The notes under the pieces were generated by a model. It saw nothing but the letters and a program-made list of their open reading frames with translations, had not been told where the DNA came from and ran no database searches. Both the position numbers and the translations under genes were made by a program. Source: Planctomycetota bacterium (lineage in GTDB: Bacteria > Planctomycetota > Planctomycetia > Gemmatales > Gemmataceae). Taken from it: a DNA stretch of 64,000 nucleotides. The stretch is from the NCBI GenBank assembly GCA_016191165.1, contig JACPPF010000091.1, positions 1 through 64,000 of the forward strand. The letters run 5' to 3'. Shown here piece after piece: positions 25,513-34,089 of this stretch. How positions within the stretch are numbered: position 1 is the first letter of the stretch; every line of letters starts with the position of its first letter.

Positions 25513-25574
25513 TAGGTCAGCGTTTCCAGGCTGACACGAATCGTCGAAAAAGTCAGGCTGGAAAGCCTGACCTA
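25513..25574. repeat. Palindromic TAGGTCAG...CTGACCTA repeat
   Basis: Left arm 25513-25535 (TAGGTCAGCGTTTCCAGG then CTGAC) and right arm 25552-25574 (GTCAGGCTGGAAAGCCTG then ACCTA) pair over 23 bp with a few mismatches and a 16-base loop. It fills much of the selA to 25491 gap. Confidence 0.78.
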
Positions 25575-25638
25575 CTTGAGGATCGGCCGCGCGTGCGCAG
25601 CGATTTGAACGGATGTGCCAGGACTTCGCGCCCGGGCG

Positions 25639-27081
25639 TCAAGGATTTGCGGGCATTCCGCACATGCCGCACAATTTGACGGCTTGCACCAGCGAATCGA
25701 TCTGGTCGGGGAAGATCGTGCGGACGTCGAACACGATTTTGCCGTCGCGAACCCTTGCCATCACGGCCGGGGCGCCGAGCCGCAGGCGCTGGGCGAATTC
25801 GGCGTCGCTCAAGGTCTGTGGTTTGACCTCGACGATCCAGGTCCGCATCGTCTGATCGGGCAGCGACCCGCCGCCGACATAGGCGACATCCTCGGCCATC
25901 GCGACCGATTCCAGACTCCCAAGAGCCGTCAACCGGGAAGCGAGGTCCTCGGCGCGCGTTTTCAATTCTTCACTCGTCATGCTCAATAACCGTAGTACGG
26001 GAATGTCGCGCAGAGCGGCGTCCTCGTTGAGATAGATGCGTAAGGTCGCTTCGAGCGCGGCGAGCGTCATCTTGTCGCAACGGAAGGCGCGCATGAGCGG
26101 ATCCTTCTCGATGCGCTGGATGAGTTCCTTCCTTCCGGCGAGGATGCCCGCCTGCGGGCCACCAAGCAACTTGTCGCCGCTGAAGAGGACGAGATCGGCG
26201 CCGGCGGCGACGCTGGCCCGCGCGATCGGTTCGCCGGTGAAGCCGAAGCGGTTGAAGTCGAGCAGGGCGCCGGAGCCGATGTCGTCGATCACGGGCAGGT
26301 TGTGCTTTTTGCCGAGCGTGACGAGTTCCTCGGTCGTGACCGACTGGGTGAAGCCGGCGATGCGATAGTTGCTGGTGTGGATTTGCATGAGGGCGGCGGT
26401 TTGGGGACCGATCGCCTTTTCGTAATCGCTCAAGCGCGTGATGTTGGTGGCGCCGACTTCACGCAGCGTGGCGCCGGACACGGCCATGATCTCCGGGATA
26501 CGGAAGCTGCCGCCAATTTCGATAAGCTGGCCGCGTGACACGATCACCTCCCCTCTCCCTCCGGGAGAGGGGCCGGGGGTGAGGGTGAGCGTGCGCAGGG
26601 CGATGACGGTTGCCGCCGCGTTGTTGTTGACGACGGTTGCGGATTCCGCGCCGGTGAGGCGCGTGATCCATTCACGGATTGGGTCCTGGCGACTGGAACG
26701 TTTGCCCGTGTCGAGATCGAGTTCGAGATTGAGGTAGCCGCGCGCCGCGTCGTAGGCGGCTTTTGCCGCTTCCTCGGCGATGGGGGCGCGGCCCAGGTTG
26801 GTGTGCAGGACGATGCCGGTGGCGTTGATGACGCTGCGCAAGCGCGGTTGAAGATCAACGCGAAGGCGATTCTGCACGCGCAGGGCGATTGCCTCGGCGC
26901 CAGGGGCTCCGTTGCGGGATTCGCCGTCAAGGACCTTAACGCGAATAACCTGGAGTTCCGCGCGGATGGCGTCAACGATCAGGTCATGCGCGTGGCGCGT
27001 CTGCAATTCTTTGATCGCATCGGTGTCCAGAATCTGCGTCACCGACGGCAACCGGCGCAAGGGATTGTCAGATCGGCTCAT
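25639..27081 (-). CDS. selA: L-seryl-tRNA(Sec) selenium transferase
   Basis: A 480-residue PLP enzyme that converts Ser-tRNA(Sec) to Sec-tRNA(Sec). Family landmarks are LPSVTQIL at the start, INATGIVLHTNLGRAP, VNNNAAATVIAL, SRGQLIEIGGSFRIPEIM, SNYRIAGFT and the PLP-lysine motif LFSGDKLLGGPQAGI. Between VNNNAAATVIALRTL and VIVSRGQLIEIGG there is an extra peptide (about 166-178, LTPGPSPGGRGE) encoded by a C-rich repeat; relatives have only a few residues there. The ATG at 27081 is used; an in-frame ATG at 27114 adds 11 residues without homology. No selB, selD or tRNA(Sec) is present in the window. Confidence 0.94.
   Translation of the reverse strand: MSRSDNPLRRLPSVTQILDTDAIKELQTRHAHDLIVDAIRAELQVIRVKVLDGESRNGAPGAEAIALRVQNRLRVDLQPRLRSVINATGIVLHTNLGRAPIAEEAAKAAYDAARGYLNLELDLDTGKRSSRQDPIREWITRLTGAESATVVNNNAAATVIALRTLTLTPGPSPGGRGEVIVSRGQLIEIGGSFRIPEIMAVSGATLREVGATNITRLSDYEKAIGPQTAALMQIHTSNYRIAGFTQSVTTEELVTLGKKHNLPVIDDIGSGALLDFNRFGFTGEPIARASVAAGADLVLFSGDKLLGGPQAGILAGRKELIQRIEKDPLMRAFRCDKMTLAALEATLRIYLNEDAALRDIPVLRLLSMTSEELKTRAEDLASRLTALGSLESVAMAEDVAYVGGGSLPDQTMRTWIVEVKPQTLSDAEFAQRLRLGAPAVMARVRDGKIVFDVRTIFPDQIDSLVQAVKLCGMCGMPANP
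26548..26590. repeat. C-rich element inside selA
   Basis: Plus strand CCCTCTCCCTCCGGGAGAGG followed by GGCCGGGGGTGAGGGTGAG. It is the reverse complement of the 48505 copy and carries the same CTCCCGGAGGGAG-type core. It is read in frame in selA as about LTPGPSPGGRGE. Confidence 0.8.
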
Positions 27082-27171
27082 GTTGTTCCACAGGTTTGGC
27101 GGCCGCGAGGTCATATCGGAATGACGCCTTGCAGCAACGACGGATCGTTGACGATATCGTACCAGGATGAG

Positions 27172-27441
27172 TTAATCACCGGATTCCTCGTCGCTGGAAA
27201 TCAGGGCCCATTCACTGGCAGAAAGGCCGAGGTCCTTTGGCGCCTCGACGAAACCCGCGAATTTTGCAACGCCGCGGGCAATCACCTTGTCCGGCACTGA
27301 CGGCACAAAGTCGTATTCCGCCTCCGGAATCAGCGGCAGCACCTCCTCGCGCTCCTGGCTGATTTCCTCCACTCTGGCGGAAAGGTCCTCCAGCTTTTTC
27401 TCAAGCCCGTCCAGGCGTTCCTCGATTTGCTCGTCCAGCAT
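27172..27441 (-). CDS. Small coiled-coil hypothetical protein, 89 aa
   Basis: Residues 1-35 (MLDEQIEERLDGLEKKLEDL...) form a strong acidic coiled coil. The rest is short alpha/beta with FVPSVPDKVIARGVAKFAG and an acidic tail ESGD. GGGAG lies about eight bases before the ATG. It precedes selA by 90 bp on the same strand and could be co-transcribed. It resembles no family I can name. Confidence 0.7.
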   Translation of the reverse strand: MLDEQIEERLDGLEKKLEDLSARVEEISQEREEVLPLIPEAEYDFVPSVPDKVIARGVAKFAGFVEAPKDLGLSASEWALISSDEESGD

Positions 27442-27563
27442 GAATGGCTCCCGAATTCAACGTATCGGCACCACCGGCTTCATGTTACAGTCTACCTGGC
27501 GCGGGGTTGATTCTCAATAGCCAAAGAATCGCCACGGGTTGGCCGTGGTCGGCCCGTTCGTTC

Positions 27564-27569
27564 TATAAT
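27564..27569 (+). promoter_or_regulatory. Possible -10 box for the secreted toroid protein gene
   Basis: TATAAT 35 bases before the ATG at 27604. TTGGCC at 27539-27544 is a weak -35 candidate with a long 19-bp spacer. Confidence 0.35.
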
Positions 27570-27603
27570 CGACGGTTCCTCCGATGCCTGGGCAGGTGTT
27601 GCC

Positions 27604-28710
27604 ATGCGGATGCTGTTCACCTTGTTCCTGTGCCTGACTTGCGCGCCGCTGGTTCGCGCTCAGGGCGCCAGGGCGGACAAGTATCGCCCCATGATCGACA
27701 AGGCGTTGCACTGGCTCGTCCAACAACAGGAGGCGGACGGTAGCTGGTCAAAGGACAACAACGGCTTTGCGACCGCGACCACCGCCTTCGCCGGCATGGC
27801 CCTGATGGCGGACGGGCACACGCTCAGCACCGGGAAATACGCGCCGCATCTACGCCAGGCGTTCTTCTGGTTCCTCGCCCAGCGACCCAAAGACGCCCGC
27901 CACCGCGGCCTACTCGGAAATGATCCCAACGGCCCGGGCAGCTCGTTCTGCTACATGCCGCAGCACGGCGTGGCGATGTCGTTCCTCGCCAAGCTCTACG
28001 GCGAGACGGAGGACAAAAAAGAACGCACGGCCCTGCGCGATCTCTTGCGCAACGGGGTCGCCTTTTCCGTCAAAGGACAAGCAGCCACCGGCGGATGGTT
28101 TTACACCTCGACCATCGAAGGACACAACGCGACCGAAAACGTAGCCACGATGCTCGTCTTGCAAGGCTTGATCGACGCGCGCAACGCCGGCATCCCCGTT
28201 CCGACGGAAACGCTCCGGCGGGCGTACACGTACCTGCAAGGTTGCACCACCCCGAAGGGCGGCATCGTCTATAGTGCAGGGCCAGAAAGTAAGAGACCGC
28301 TCGTGGGCGGGGAGCGCCCCACCATCACCGCCATGGCGCTGGCCGCCTATTCAGGCAACGGCCCGCAAGATGAGACGCAACGGCGCTGGCTGAAGTTCTG
28401 CGCGGGGGCGAACCCCTTGAACGTCACGGACCTGAAACGCTATCCCGATTTCTTGCCGCACTATTACTTCAGCAAGGTCGTCTATCACCTGGATGAAAAG
28501 GCGACGCGCGCCCTTTTCCCGGATAAGAAGATTCCCCAGCATCTCATCTGGGCGAAATACCGGACCGCGCTCTTTGATTACCTGCAAAGCGAACAGACGA
28601 AGGACGGTCATTGGCCCGCGCAATGGACACCGGGGCGAATCTTTAACGCCAGCCTGGCTCTGAACATCCTTCTCTACGAGAACTCGGTTCCATTTCAGTT
28701 GTCGCGTTGA
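27604..28710 (+). CDS. Secreted alpha/alpha-toroid (prenyltransferase/squalene cyclase-like) repeat protein
   Basis: A 368-residue exported protein. Signal peptide MRMLFTLFLCLTCAPLVRAQG is cleaved near residue 20. The mature chain has QW-like repeats such as ALHWLVQQQEADGSW, VKGQAATGGWFY and EQTKDGHWPAQW, typical of the terpenoid cyclase/prenyltransferase toroid found in many planctomycete and myxobacterial secreted proteins. No catalytic DxDD motif was seen, so a binding or structural role is likelier than cyclisation. The start is the only plausible one for the signal peptide. Transcription is probably from a TATAAT box 35 bases upstream. Confidence 0.82.
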   Translation: MRMLFTLFLCLTCAPLVRAQGARADKYRPMIDKALHWLVQQQEADGSWSKDNNGFATATTAFAGMALMADGHTLSTGKYAPHLRQAFFWFLAQRPKDARHRGLLGNDPNGPGSSFCYMPQHGVAMSFLAKLYGETEDKKERTALRDLLRNGVAFSVKGQAATGGWFYTSTIEGHNATENVATMLVLQGLIDARNAGIPVPTETLRRAYTYLQGCTTPKGGIVYSAGPESKRPLVGGERPTITAMALAAYSGNGPQDETQRRWLKFCAGANPLNVTDLKRYPDFLPHYYFSKVVYHLDEKATRALFPDKKIPQHLIWAKYRTALFDYLQSEQTKDGHWPAQWTPGRIFNASLALNILLYENSVPFQLSR

Positions 28711-28726
28711 CGGTTCCTGGTACAAT
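28699..28726 (+). promoter_or_regulatory. Candidate promoter of the RspA/ManD-like gene
   Basis: TTGTCG (28699-28704), 16-bp spacer and TACAAT (28721-28726) at the end of the preceding gene, about 70 bases before the ATG at 28798. Confidence 0.42.
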
Positions 28727-28755
28727 CGGGTCGATCCTGTTTGGTGCGAAAACCC

Positions 28756-28781
28756 CGCTCGCCAAAGGCGAGCGGCTAAAC
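28756..28781. repeat. TTTAGCCGC palindrome in the RspA/ManD-like leader
   Basis: CGCTCGCCAAAGGCGAGCGG followed by CTAAAC, a perfect 9-bp stem. It lies between the candidate promoter and the start codon, so it would be transcribed as a leader hairpin. Confidence 0.8.
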
Positions 28782-28797
28782 TTCACGAGGGACCACC

Positions 28798-30162
28798 ATG
28801 GACCGCCGGGAATTTGTGCGCATGTCGTCGGCCACGTTCAGTGCCGCGGGATTACCGATGCTGGCCGCCGCAGAGCAGGGGGTGTTCTCGCGCAACGGCC
28901 CAAACGCCGCCGCTCAGGGGCGCCGCCTGCCGCCGTTGCGCATCACCGACGTGCGGACGATCCTCACGCAACCAGCGAACATTCGCCTCATCGTGGTCAA
29001 GGTGCAAACGAACGAACCAGGGCTCTACGGTTTGGGTTGTGCGACTTTCACGCAGCGGGCTCGCGTCGTCGAGACGGCGATCGATCGCTACCTCAAGCCA
29101 TTCCTCATCGGCAAGGATCCGCTGCAAATCGAGGACATCTTTCAATCGTCCTTCGTCAGCTCCTACTGGCGCAACGGCCCGGCCCTGGGCAACGCGCTGT
29201 CCGGCGTCGATATGGCCTTATGGGACATCGTCGGCAAACGCGCCAACCTGCCCGTCTATCAACTCTTCGGCGGCAAATGTCGCGATGCCGTCGATACCTA
29301 CGCGCACACCAATGGCCGAACATTCCAGGAAGTCGAAACCGCCGCCCGCCGCGCCCGTGAGCGCGGCTATCGGCACATCCGCATTCAGGTTGCGGTGCCC
29401 GGTATGACCGGAACCTATGGCGTCGGTGGTCAGGCGCAGGCGCCGGCGGACGTGCCGGTCAATCGCCGCGGCGGTTTGTGGGAGCCGGGGCCCTACGTCC
29501 GCATCGTGCCACGCCTGTTTGAACACATGCGCCGCGCGATGGGCGATGATGTGGAGTTCCTGCACGACGTTCACGAACGCGTGCCGCCGATCCTGGCGAT
29601 CCAGCTCTGCCGCGATTTGGAACGCTTTCGCCCGTACTTTGTGGAAGATCCGTTCAGCCCCGAGGATGTCGGTTACTTCGAGAAACTGCGCGCGCTCACG
29701 TCCTGCCCCATCGCGATGGGCGAGTTGTTCAACAATCCGAACGAGTACTTACCGTTGATCTCGAATCGCTTGATCGACTTCATCCGCATCCACATTTCGC
29801 AGATCGGCGGGCTGACGCAAGCGCGCAAAGTCGCGGCCCTGTGCGAGTGGTTCGCGGTCCGTACTGCCTGGCACGGGCCGGGCGATGTTTCGCCGGTGGG
29901 CCATGCCGCGAACGTGCATCTGGACATCGCATCGCCGAACTTCGGCATCCAGGAGTCGCGCGAATTCACGCAAGCGGAGCAGGACGTGTTCCCGGGCTGC
30001 CCGGAATTGCGCAACGGCTACTTCTGGGCCAGCGATCGCCCGGGCCTCGGCGTGAATTTGAATGAGACCGCCGCGCGTCGGTTCCCGATCACCGACGATC
30101 CGCCGTTCGACATGCGCTGGGGCAACTATCGCCGCCGCGATGGCGCGGTCGTACGGCCATGA
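28798..30162 (+). CDS. RspA/ManD-like enolase-superfamily dehydratase with Tat-type signal
   Basis: A 454-residue enolase-superfamily protein (mandelate racemase/mannonate dehydratase group). Residues 1-25 carry DRREFVRMSS and a hydrophobic stretch, a Tat-like signal. Family landmarks are LYGLGCATFTQR, GVDMALWDIVGKRANLPVYQ, FLHDVHERVPP, YFVEDPFSPEDVGYF and HGPGDVSPVGHAANVHLD. The last motif holds the histidine expected in ManD-like enzymes. E. coli RspA and characterised ManD are cytoplasmic and about 400 residues long, so the export signal is the odd feature. The gene is followed by a GC hairpin and then tRNA-Phe on the other strand. Confidence 0.88.
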   Translation: MDRREFVRMSSATFSAAGLPMLAAAEQGVFSRNGPNAAAQGRRLPPLRITDVRTILTQPANIRLIVVKVQTNEPGLYGLGCATFTQRARVVETAIDRYLKPFLIGKDPLQIEDIFQSSFVSSYWRNGPALGNALSGVDMALWDIVGKRANLPVYQLFGGKCRDAVDTYAHTNGRTFQEVETAARRARERGYRHIRIQVAVPGMTGTYGVGGQAQAPADVPVNRRGGLWEPGPYVRIVPRLFEHMRRAMGDDVEFLHDVHERVPPILAIQLCRDLERFRPYFVEDPFSPEDVGYFEKLRALTSCPIAMGELFNNPNEYLPLISNRLIDFIRIHISQIGGLTQARKVAALCEWFAVRTAWHGPGDVSPVGHAANVHLDIASPNFGIQESREFTQAEQDVFPGCPELRNGYFWASDRPGLGVNLNETAARRFPITDDPPFDMRWGNYRRRDGAVVRP

Positions 30163-30172
30163 AAAAGAAGCA

Positions 30173-30195
30173 CGCCCGGGGAACGCCCCCGGGCG
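30173..30195. terminator. GC hairpin after the RspA/ManD-like gene
   Basis: CGCCCGGGG and CCCCGGGCG form a 9-bp stem ten bases after the stop codon. It has no T run, so its role as terminator is uncertain. Confidence 0.35.
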
Positions 30196-30346
30196 CCTTC
30201 AATTGGGGAAGAGTTGGTGCCGAACGTATTGAGTCGGTGCTCACGAAACGTGAGCCCCGGTTGAGGAAGCCAGGCTCTTTTTCGTTACACGCCTCGCTTC
30301 AAGGCAGGAACGCCACGGATGGGAACGCTTGCGCACCAATTGCGGA

Positions 30347-30379
30347 TTTTTTCGGCTTCAAGCCGGCGAAAAAAAAGAG
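30347..30379 (-). terminator. T-tract and hairpin downstream of tRNA-Phe
   Basis: On the minus strand a T8 tract begins a few bases past the tRNA 3' end, then CGGCTT and AAGCCG pair as a hairpin with A-rich flank (30353-30365). The order is not that of a classic terminator. Confidence 0.35.
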
Positions 30380-30452
30380 TGGTGAGAGTCGGGATTGAAC
30401 CGACGACCCCAGCCTTTTCAGGGCTGTGCTCTACCAGCTGAGCTATCTCACC
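30380..30452 (-). tRNA. tRNA-Phe (GAA anticodon)
   Basis: Read on the minus strand: acceptor GGTGAGA pairs with TCTCACC, D arm GCTC...GAGC, anticodon stem CAGCC/GGCTG with loop CTGAAAA (anticodon GAA), and T arm GTCGG-TTCGAAT-CCGAC. The discriminator base is A and the CCA is not encoded. All stems close without mismatches that I can see. Confidence 0.96.
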
Positions 30453-30974
30453 GATGTCACGTTCTCGTACTGATCCATTATCAATTCACCTTGCCGCAAA
30501 ATGTCAGGCGTCCAAGGAGGACGCCCGAAGACGGCGCCCGTTGGCCGTCGAGCCATTTTGGTTGCCAAAGAGGCGCGGATAATCCAATTGAGAACGTCAT
30601 GACAATGGCCAATTCTATCGCGTCCAACACGCCTCGGAAACCCAACTTTCCACTTTTCTCGCTACGAATCGGCCAAGGAGCAAAGGAATATCGCCAAAAA
30701 TAAGGAACCACGCCCGCGGCAAGTTGCTTCCGCGGCCGCCTACTCCATGCGTGGCTTTATCTTTTAGGCACTGACGCAACATCTGAAATTATTGGGTGTT
30801 AGGTCTCCGGTCGTCGCAAAGACTGGCTTAGGTCCAAACCTTGTTCCGTAGGCGGCCCAGAAATCACGGGGCAAAGCCGGTCAACCTCAAATAGGCGAAA
30901 TGCCGAAGATATGGATTGTATCGATTGTACGGACACGTTTTGTCGACTCGAAGTGACACGTGGAGCGCGCCGTC
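30453..30974. other. 522-bp stretch without a supported gene
   Basis: It holds the upstream region of tRNA-Phe and the leader of the outer-membrane efflux gene. Short open frames on both strands lack ribosome-binding sites and protein-like composition. It is slightly richer in A/T than its neighbours; a small RNA cannot be excluded. Confidence 0.4.
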
Positions 30975-32687
30975 ATGAAAGACTTTTCGGGGGCCACCCT
31001 GGCAAATCAGGAATTCCAACCCAGCCACGTCTCGCCTTATGCTTGGCTGGGCCGGGTTTGCTTTGTGGTGCTGATTGCGTGGCTAAGTGGGTGTACGTCC
31101 GTATCGGGGTTTGTTCGCAACGGTTTCAAGGTTGGACCCAACTTCCAAACGCCGCCGGCGTCCGTGGCGCCCAGGTGGATTGACGCCGCCGATATGCGTG
31201 TGCGTAGCGAGACCGACGACCTGAGCCAATGGTGGAAGGTTTTTGATGATCCCGTGCTGGACGATCTTATTTGCCACGCTTATCGGCAAAACCTGACGCT
31301 GCGCGAGGCGGGGTTCCGCGTCATGGAAGCTCGCGCCGAGTATGGCGTGGTGGTGGGTGGCTTCTTCCCGCAATCGCAAACAATCAGCGGAGGTTACAAT
31401 CGAAACGCCACGAGCATCGCTCAGCTTTTGGGCGGGTCGTTTGGATCCTTCGCTTCCGGCAGCCCCGGCGGTGCCCCGAATATTCGGCGTTTCTTCAATC
31501 AGAATACGATGAATTTCGGACTGGCCTGGGAGTTGGATTTCTGGGGTCGGTTTCGGCGTGCGATCGAGGCGTCGTCCGCCGACCTGGACGCGTCGGTTGA
31601 TAACTACGACGATGTGCTCGTGACGCTGCTGGGGGATGTTGCCGCCAACTACGTGCAGTTTCGGGTTCTGGAGAAACAGATCGAATATTTGAACGAGAAC
31701 GCGAATGTGCAGCGAAAAACGTTGAAGATCACCAAGGCCAGGTTTGACGCCGGCGCCAAGGATTCAGAGATCGATTACCCGCAGGGCAAGACCACGCTGG
31801 CGCAGACGCTCGCCCAGATTCCGCCCACGGAGGCGCGCTTGCGCATCCGCACCAATCGGATATGTGTGTTGTTGGGCATTCCGCCGGAAGAGTTGCAGCA
31901 GCGTCTTAAAAAGGCAACGATCCCAAACGCCCCGAAGCAAGTGGCCTCGGGAATTCCCGCCGATCTTCTGCGCCGCCGGCCCGATGTGCGCCGTGCCGAA
32001 AGGATCGCCGCGGCCGAGAGCGCCCGGATTGGCGTCGCTCAGGCGCAACTTTATCCGCATATCTCAATCAATGGAACCTTCGGCTGGCAGGCCCCGCTGC
32101 TCAAGCAAATGTTCACGCCGCCCGCGTTCCAGGGGAACTATGGCCCATCGATTCAATGGGATGTTCTCAACTACGGCCGAAACCTCAACAAGATCCGCTT
32201 CCAGAAGGCTCGCTTTGAAGCCGTCGTGACCACCTATCAAAACAAGGTCCTGATAGCGGCCGAGGAAGTGGAGAACGGCCTGATCGCGTTCACGAAATCG
32301 CAAGAGCAAGTCCAACACCTGATCGAAAGCGTCAGGGAAGCCAAAAAAGCCCGTGACGTTCTCGCCAATCAACTCGTCGCCGGCAAAATCGATTTCAATC
32401 GCCTGGCCGTTCTTGAACTGAGCCTGGTGCAACAGCAGAACCTCCTGGCGCAGGCGCAGGGAGACGTGGCCCTGGGCCTCGTCCAGGTGTACCGCGCGCT
32501 CGGGGGCGGCTGGCAGATTCGAGAAAAGGGTTGCGAACCGTCCGGCGCCTTTCGGCCGGGGAGCGCCGCGTCGGATGTCGAGAGTCCCACCTCGGCGAAT
32601 AACGGCGGCCTTGTCGAGAGCCAGCCCGCCGCTTTGAACCGGGTTCGCTTCGGAGCGCCCCTGGCGGCGCCGCCGGCACGGAATTAG
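30975..32687 (+). CDS. Outer-membrane efflux lipoprotein (TolC/NodT family)
   Basis: A 570-residue RND-type outer-membrane factor. After an N-terminal segment and hydrophobic stretch the lipobox LSGC puts the lipid cysteine at about residue 40. The mature part starts VGPNFQTPP, the family's usual beginning, then SQWWKVFDDPVLDDLI and the two OEP repeats with coiled-coil tunnel helices: FGLAWELDFWGRFRRAIEAS and LLRRRPDVRRAERIAAAESA. Further motifs are LYPHISINGTFG and QWDVLNYGR. ATG at 30975 has GGAG eight bases upstream and is preferred over the GTG at 30960. No inner-membrane pump or adaptor gene is next to it. The following lipoprotein gene is separated by 135 bp. Confidence 0.92.
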   Translation: MKDFSGATLANQEFQPSHVSPYAWLGRVCFVVLIAWLSGCTSVSGFVRNGFKVGPNFQTPPASVAPRWIDAADMRVRSETDDLSQWWKVFDDPVLDDLICHAYRQNLTLREAGFRVMEARAEYGVVVGGFFPQSQTISGGYNRNATSIAQLLGGSFGSFASGSPGGAPNIRRFFNQNTMNFGLAWELDFWGRFRRAIEASSADLDASVDNYDDVLVTLLGDVAANYVQFRVLEKQIEYLNENANVQRKTLKITKARFDAGAKDSEIDYPQGKTTLAQTLAQIPPTEARLRIRTNRICVLLGIPPEELQQRLKKATIPNAPKQVASGIPADLLRRRPDVRRAERIAAAESARIGVAQAQLYPHISINGTFGWQAPLLKQMFTPPAFQGNYGPSIQWDVLNYGRNLNKIRFQKARFEAVVTTYQNKVLIAAEEVENGLIAFTKSQEQVQHLIESVREAKKARDVLANQLVAGKIDFNRLAVLELSLVQQQNLLAQAQGDVALGLVQVYRALGGGWQIREKGCEPSGAFRPGSAASDVESPTSANNGGLVESQPAALNRVRFGAPLAAPPARN

Positions 32688-32822
32688 TGCCTGGAACCAG
32701 GACGAGTCCCCGCGCTTCAACCTTGACGACTGAAGCCCCGAGGTCGGCCGAGAGCCCGTCTCGTTCGACGCTTCGGAGAAACAAAGAACAGCGTTTTTCA
32801 GAAAACGCGCAAGGGTCTTATC

Positions 32823-33911
32823 ATGCTCGAATTTCGCAAAACCCTCGGTTTCGTCTTGCTCGCCATGGCGACCACAGGTTGTCGTTCGCAGCAACTCGCC
32901 CACGATCAGGATCATATCCGTTCGGCGGTGATGCACCTTCACGAAAACCAGATCATGGACAACCTTGTTCGGGCCAGAAAGGGCCTCCCAATCCTGCATT
33001 TGGATTATGTCAACATGACCGGGACCATCACGCAAACCGGCAACGCTGCTGGTGGCGGTAGCTATTCCGCAGCGTCGAATCGGTTCGCCAGTCTTCCAGC
33101 ATCCGCGCTCGCGCTCTCGCGTGTCGTGACCGGTGCGGGCAATTTGAGCGCAGGGGCGACCCAGGTCAATCAGCTGACGATCACCGCGCAGCCAGTCAAT
33201 GGCGCGCCCGAGGTGTATAACGCTTACCTTTCCTTTTTGAAGGACCCGGACCGACTGCGGGAGGGGCCGCAACCCCCTGGCTGCGACGAAGCGCTGATCT
33301 TTCGTTGTTATGAGGACCCCTGTCCCGAACCGTGCGGAACCAGGGCGTGGGGCTCGTGGTTCCATAAGCGAGTAAGTGCAAAGACCTACTACTGGATTCC
33401 GCGCCAACATGCGGATGCGTTTCGAGAGCTTAGCGTTTACGCCGTCGCCGTTCGCGGCCAGGCGGCGCCGCTCTCGTCGAATTTCGACGTTACCGCCTTG
33501 GGCGTCAAAAAGTTTGACCCCATAGCCCAAAATGACAAGGACAACTATGAGCTCTACGTCAAGATTGACCGCAAGATCCCCAACGACAAGGGATACCTGG
33601 TCATGACCATCAACGGCAAGCTCTACGAGGAAAAAGGACTCCTCACCGTTTTGATCAACTCGATGGGCGGATTGAAGCGAGCGCAGCCCGGCCTGGTACT
33701 CGAGCCTGAAATGCTGACCAATGTGATCCGCCTGAGTATCAACCTGAAAACGCTCGGCGTCGCCAGGATTGACGACGTTGTCATGGCTCTCGATAACAGA
33801 AGAATCGGCATTCGGTTGGAGAACTTCGTGCCAACCGCATCGCCGACGGATCGGGTGCTTCAGGACCTTCGCATGCAAGCGGAGCTTTTCCGCCTGGGAC
33901 AGGTCAAGTAG
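32823..33911 (+). CDS. Lipoprotein of unknown function
   Basis: A 362-residue exported protein. MLEFRKTLGFVLLAMATTGC gives a lipobox with Cys20. The mature chain begins RSQQLAHDQDHIRSAVMHLH, then has a Gly/Ser/Ala-rich middle (NAAGGGSYSAASNRF), a cysteine-rich loop (CDEALIFRCYEDPCPEPCG) and an alpha/beta C-terminal half. No enzyme motif is seen. It follows the NodT-type channel in the same direction and is a candidate periplasmic or outer-leaflet partner for it. The ATG is preceded by AAGGGTC at a workable distance. Confidence 0.75.
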   Translation: MLEFRKTLGFVLLAMATTGCRSQQLAHDQDHIRSAVMHLHENQIMDNLVRARKGLPILHLDYVNMTGTITQTGNAAGGGSYSAASNRFASLPASALALSRVVTGAGNLSAGATQVNQLTITAQPVNGAPEVYNAYLSFLKDPDRLREGPQPPGCDEALIFRCYEDPCPEPCGTRAWGSWFHKRVSAKTYYWIPRQHADAFRELSVYAVAVRGQAAPLSSNFDVTALGVKKFDPIAQNDKDNYELYVKIDRKIPNDKGYLVMTINGKLYEEKGLLTVLINSMGGLKRAQPGLVLEPEMLTNVIRLSINLKTLGVARIDDVVMALDNRRIGIRLENFVPTASPTDRVLQDLRMQAELFRLGQVK

Positions 33912-33992
33912 GCGAAGTGACCGAGGTTGATCGACCCAAGAAGCCGCGCGTAATAACCCTCGGTTTGAGGATTGATAGGAGCCGCCACCGTC

Positions 33993-34020
33993 AGGGAGCG
34001 GTCTGGACAGGCCGCTCCCT
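33993..34020. terminator. Hairpin AGGGAGCGG...CCGCTCCCT
   Basis: A 9-bp stem with a 10-base loop, 80 bp after the lipoprotein stop. It lacks a T tract. Confidence 0.35.
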
Positions 34021-34089
34021 AACGGTCTTACGGTCGCGGCTCGTAAGCGATAATTGACGCGCAACGCCTAATTCCCCGGAAGGTGACCC

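Noticed and set aside
30159-30398. A 79-codon frame after the RspA/ManD-like gene
   Set aside because: It runs into the tRNA gene and a GC hairpin and lacks protein-like composition.
32064-34064. A 666-codon frame antisense to the efflux and lipoprotein genes
   Set aside because: No ribosome-binding site or domain; the opposite strand carries recognised genes.
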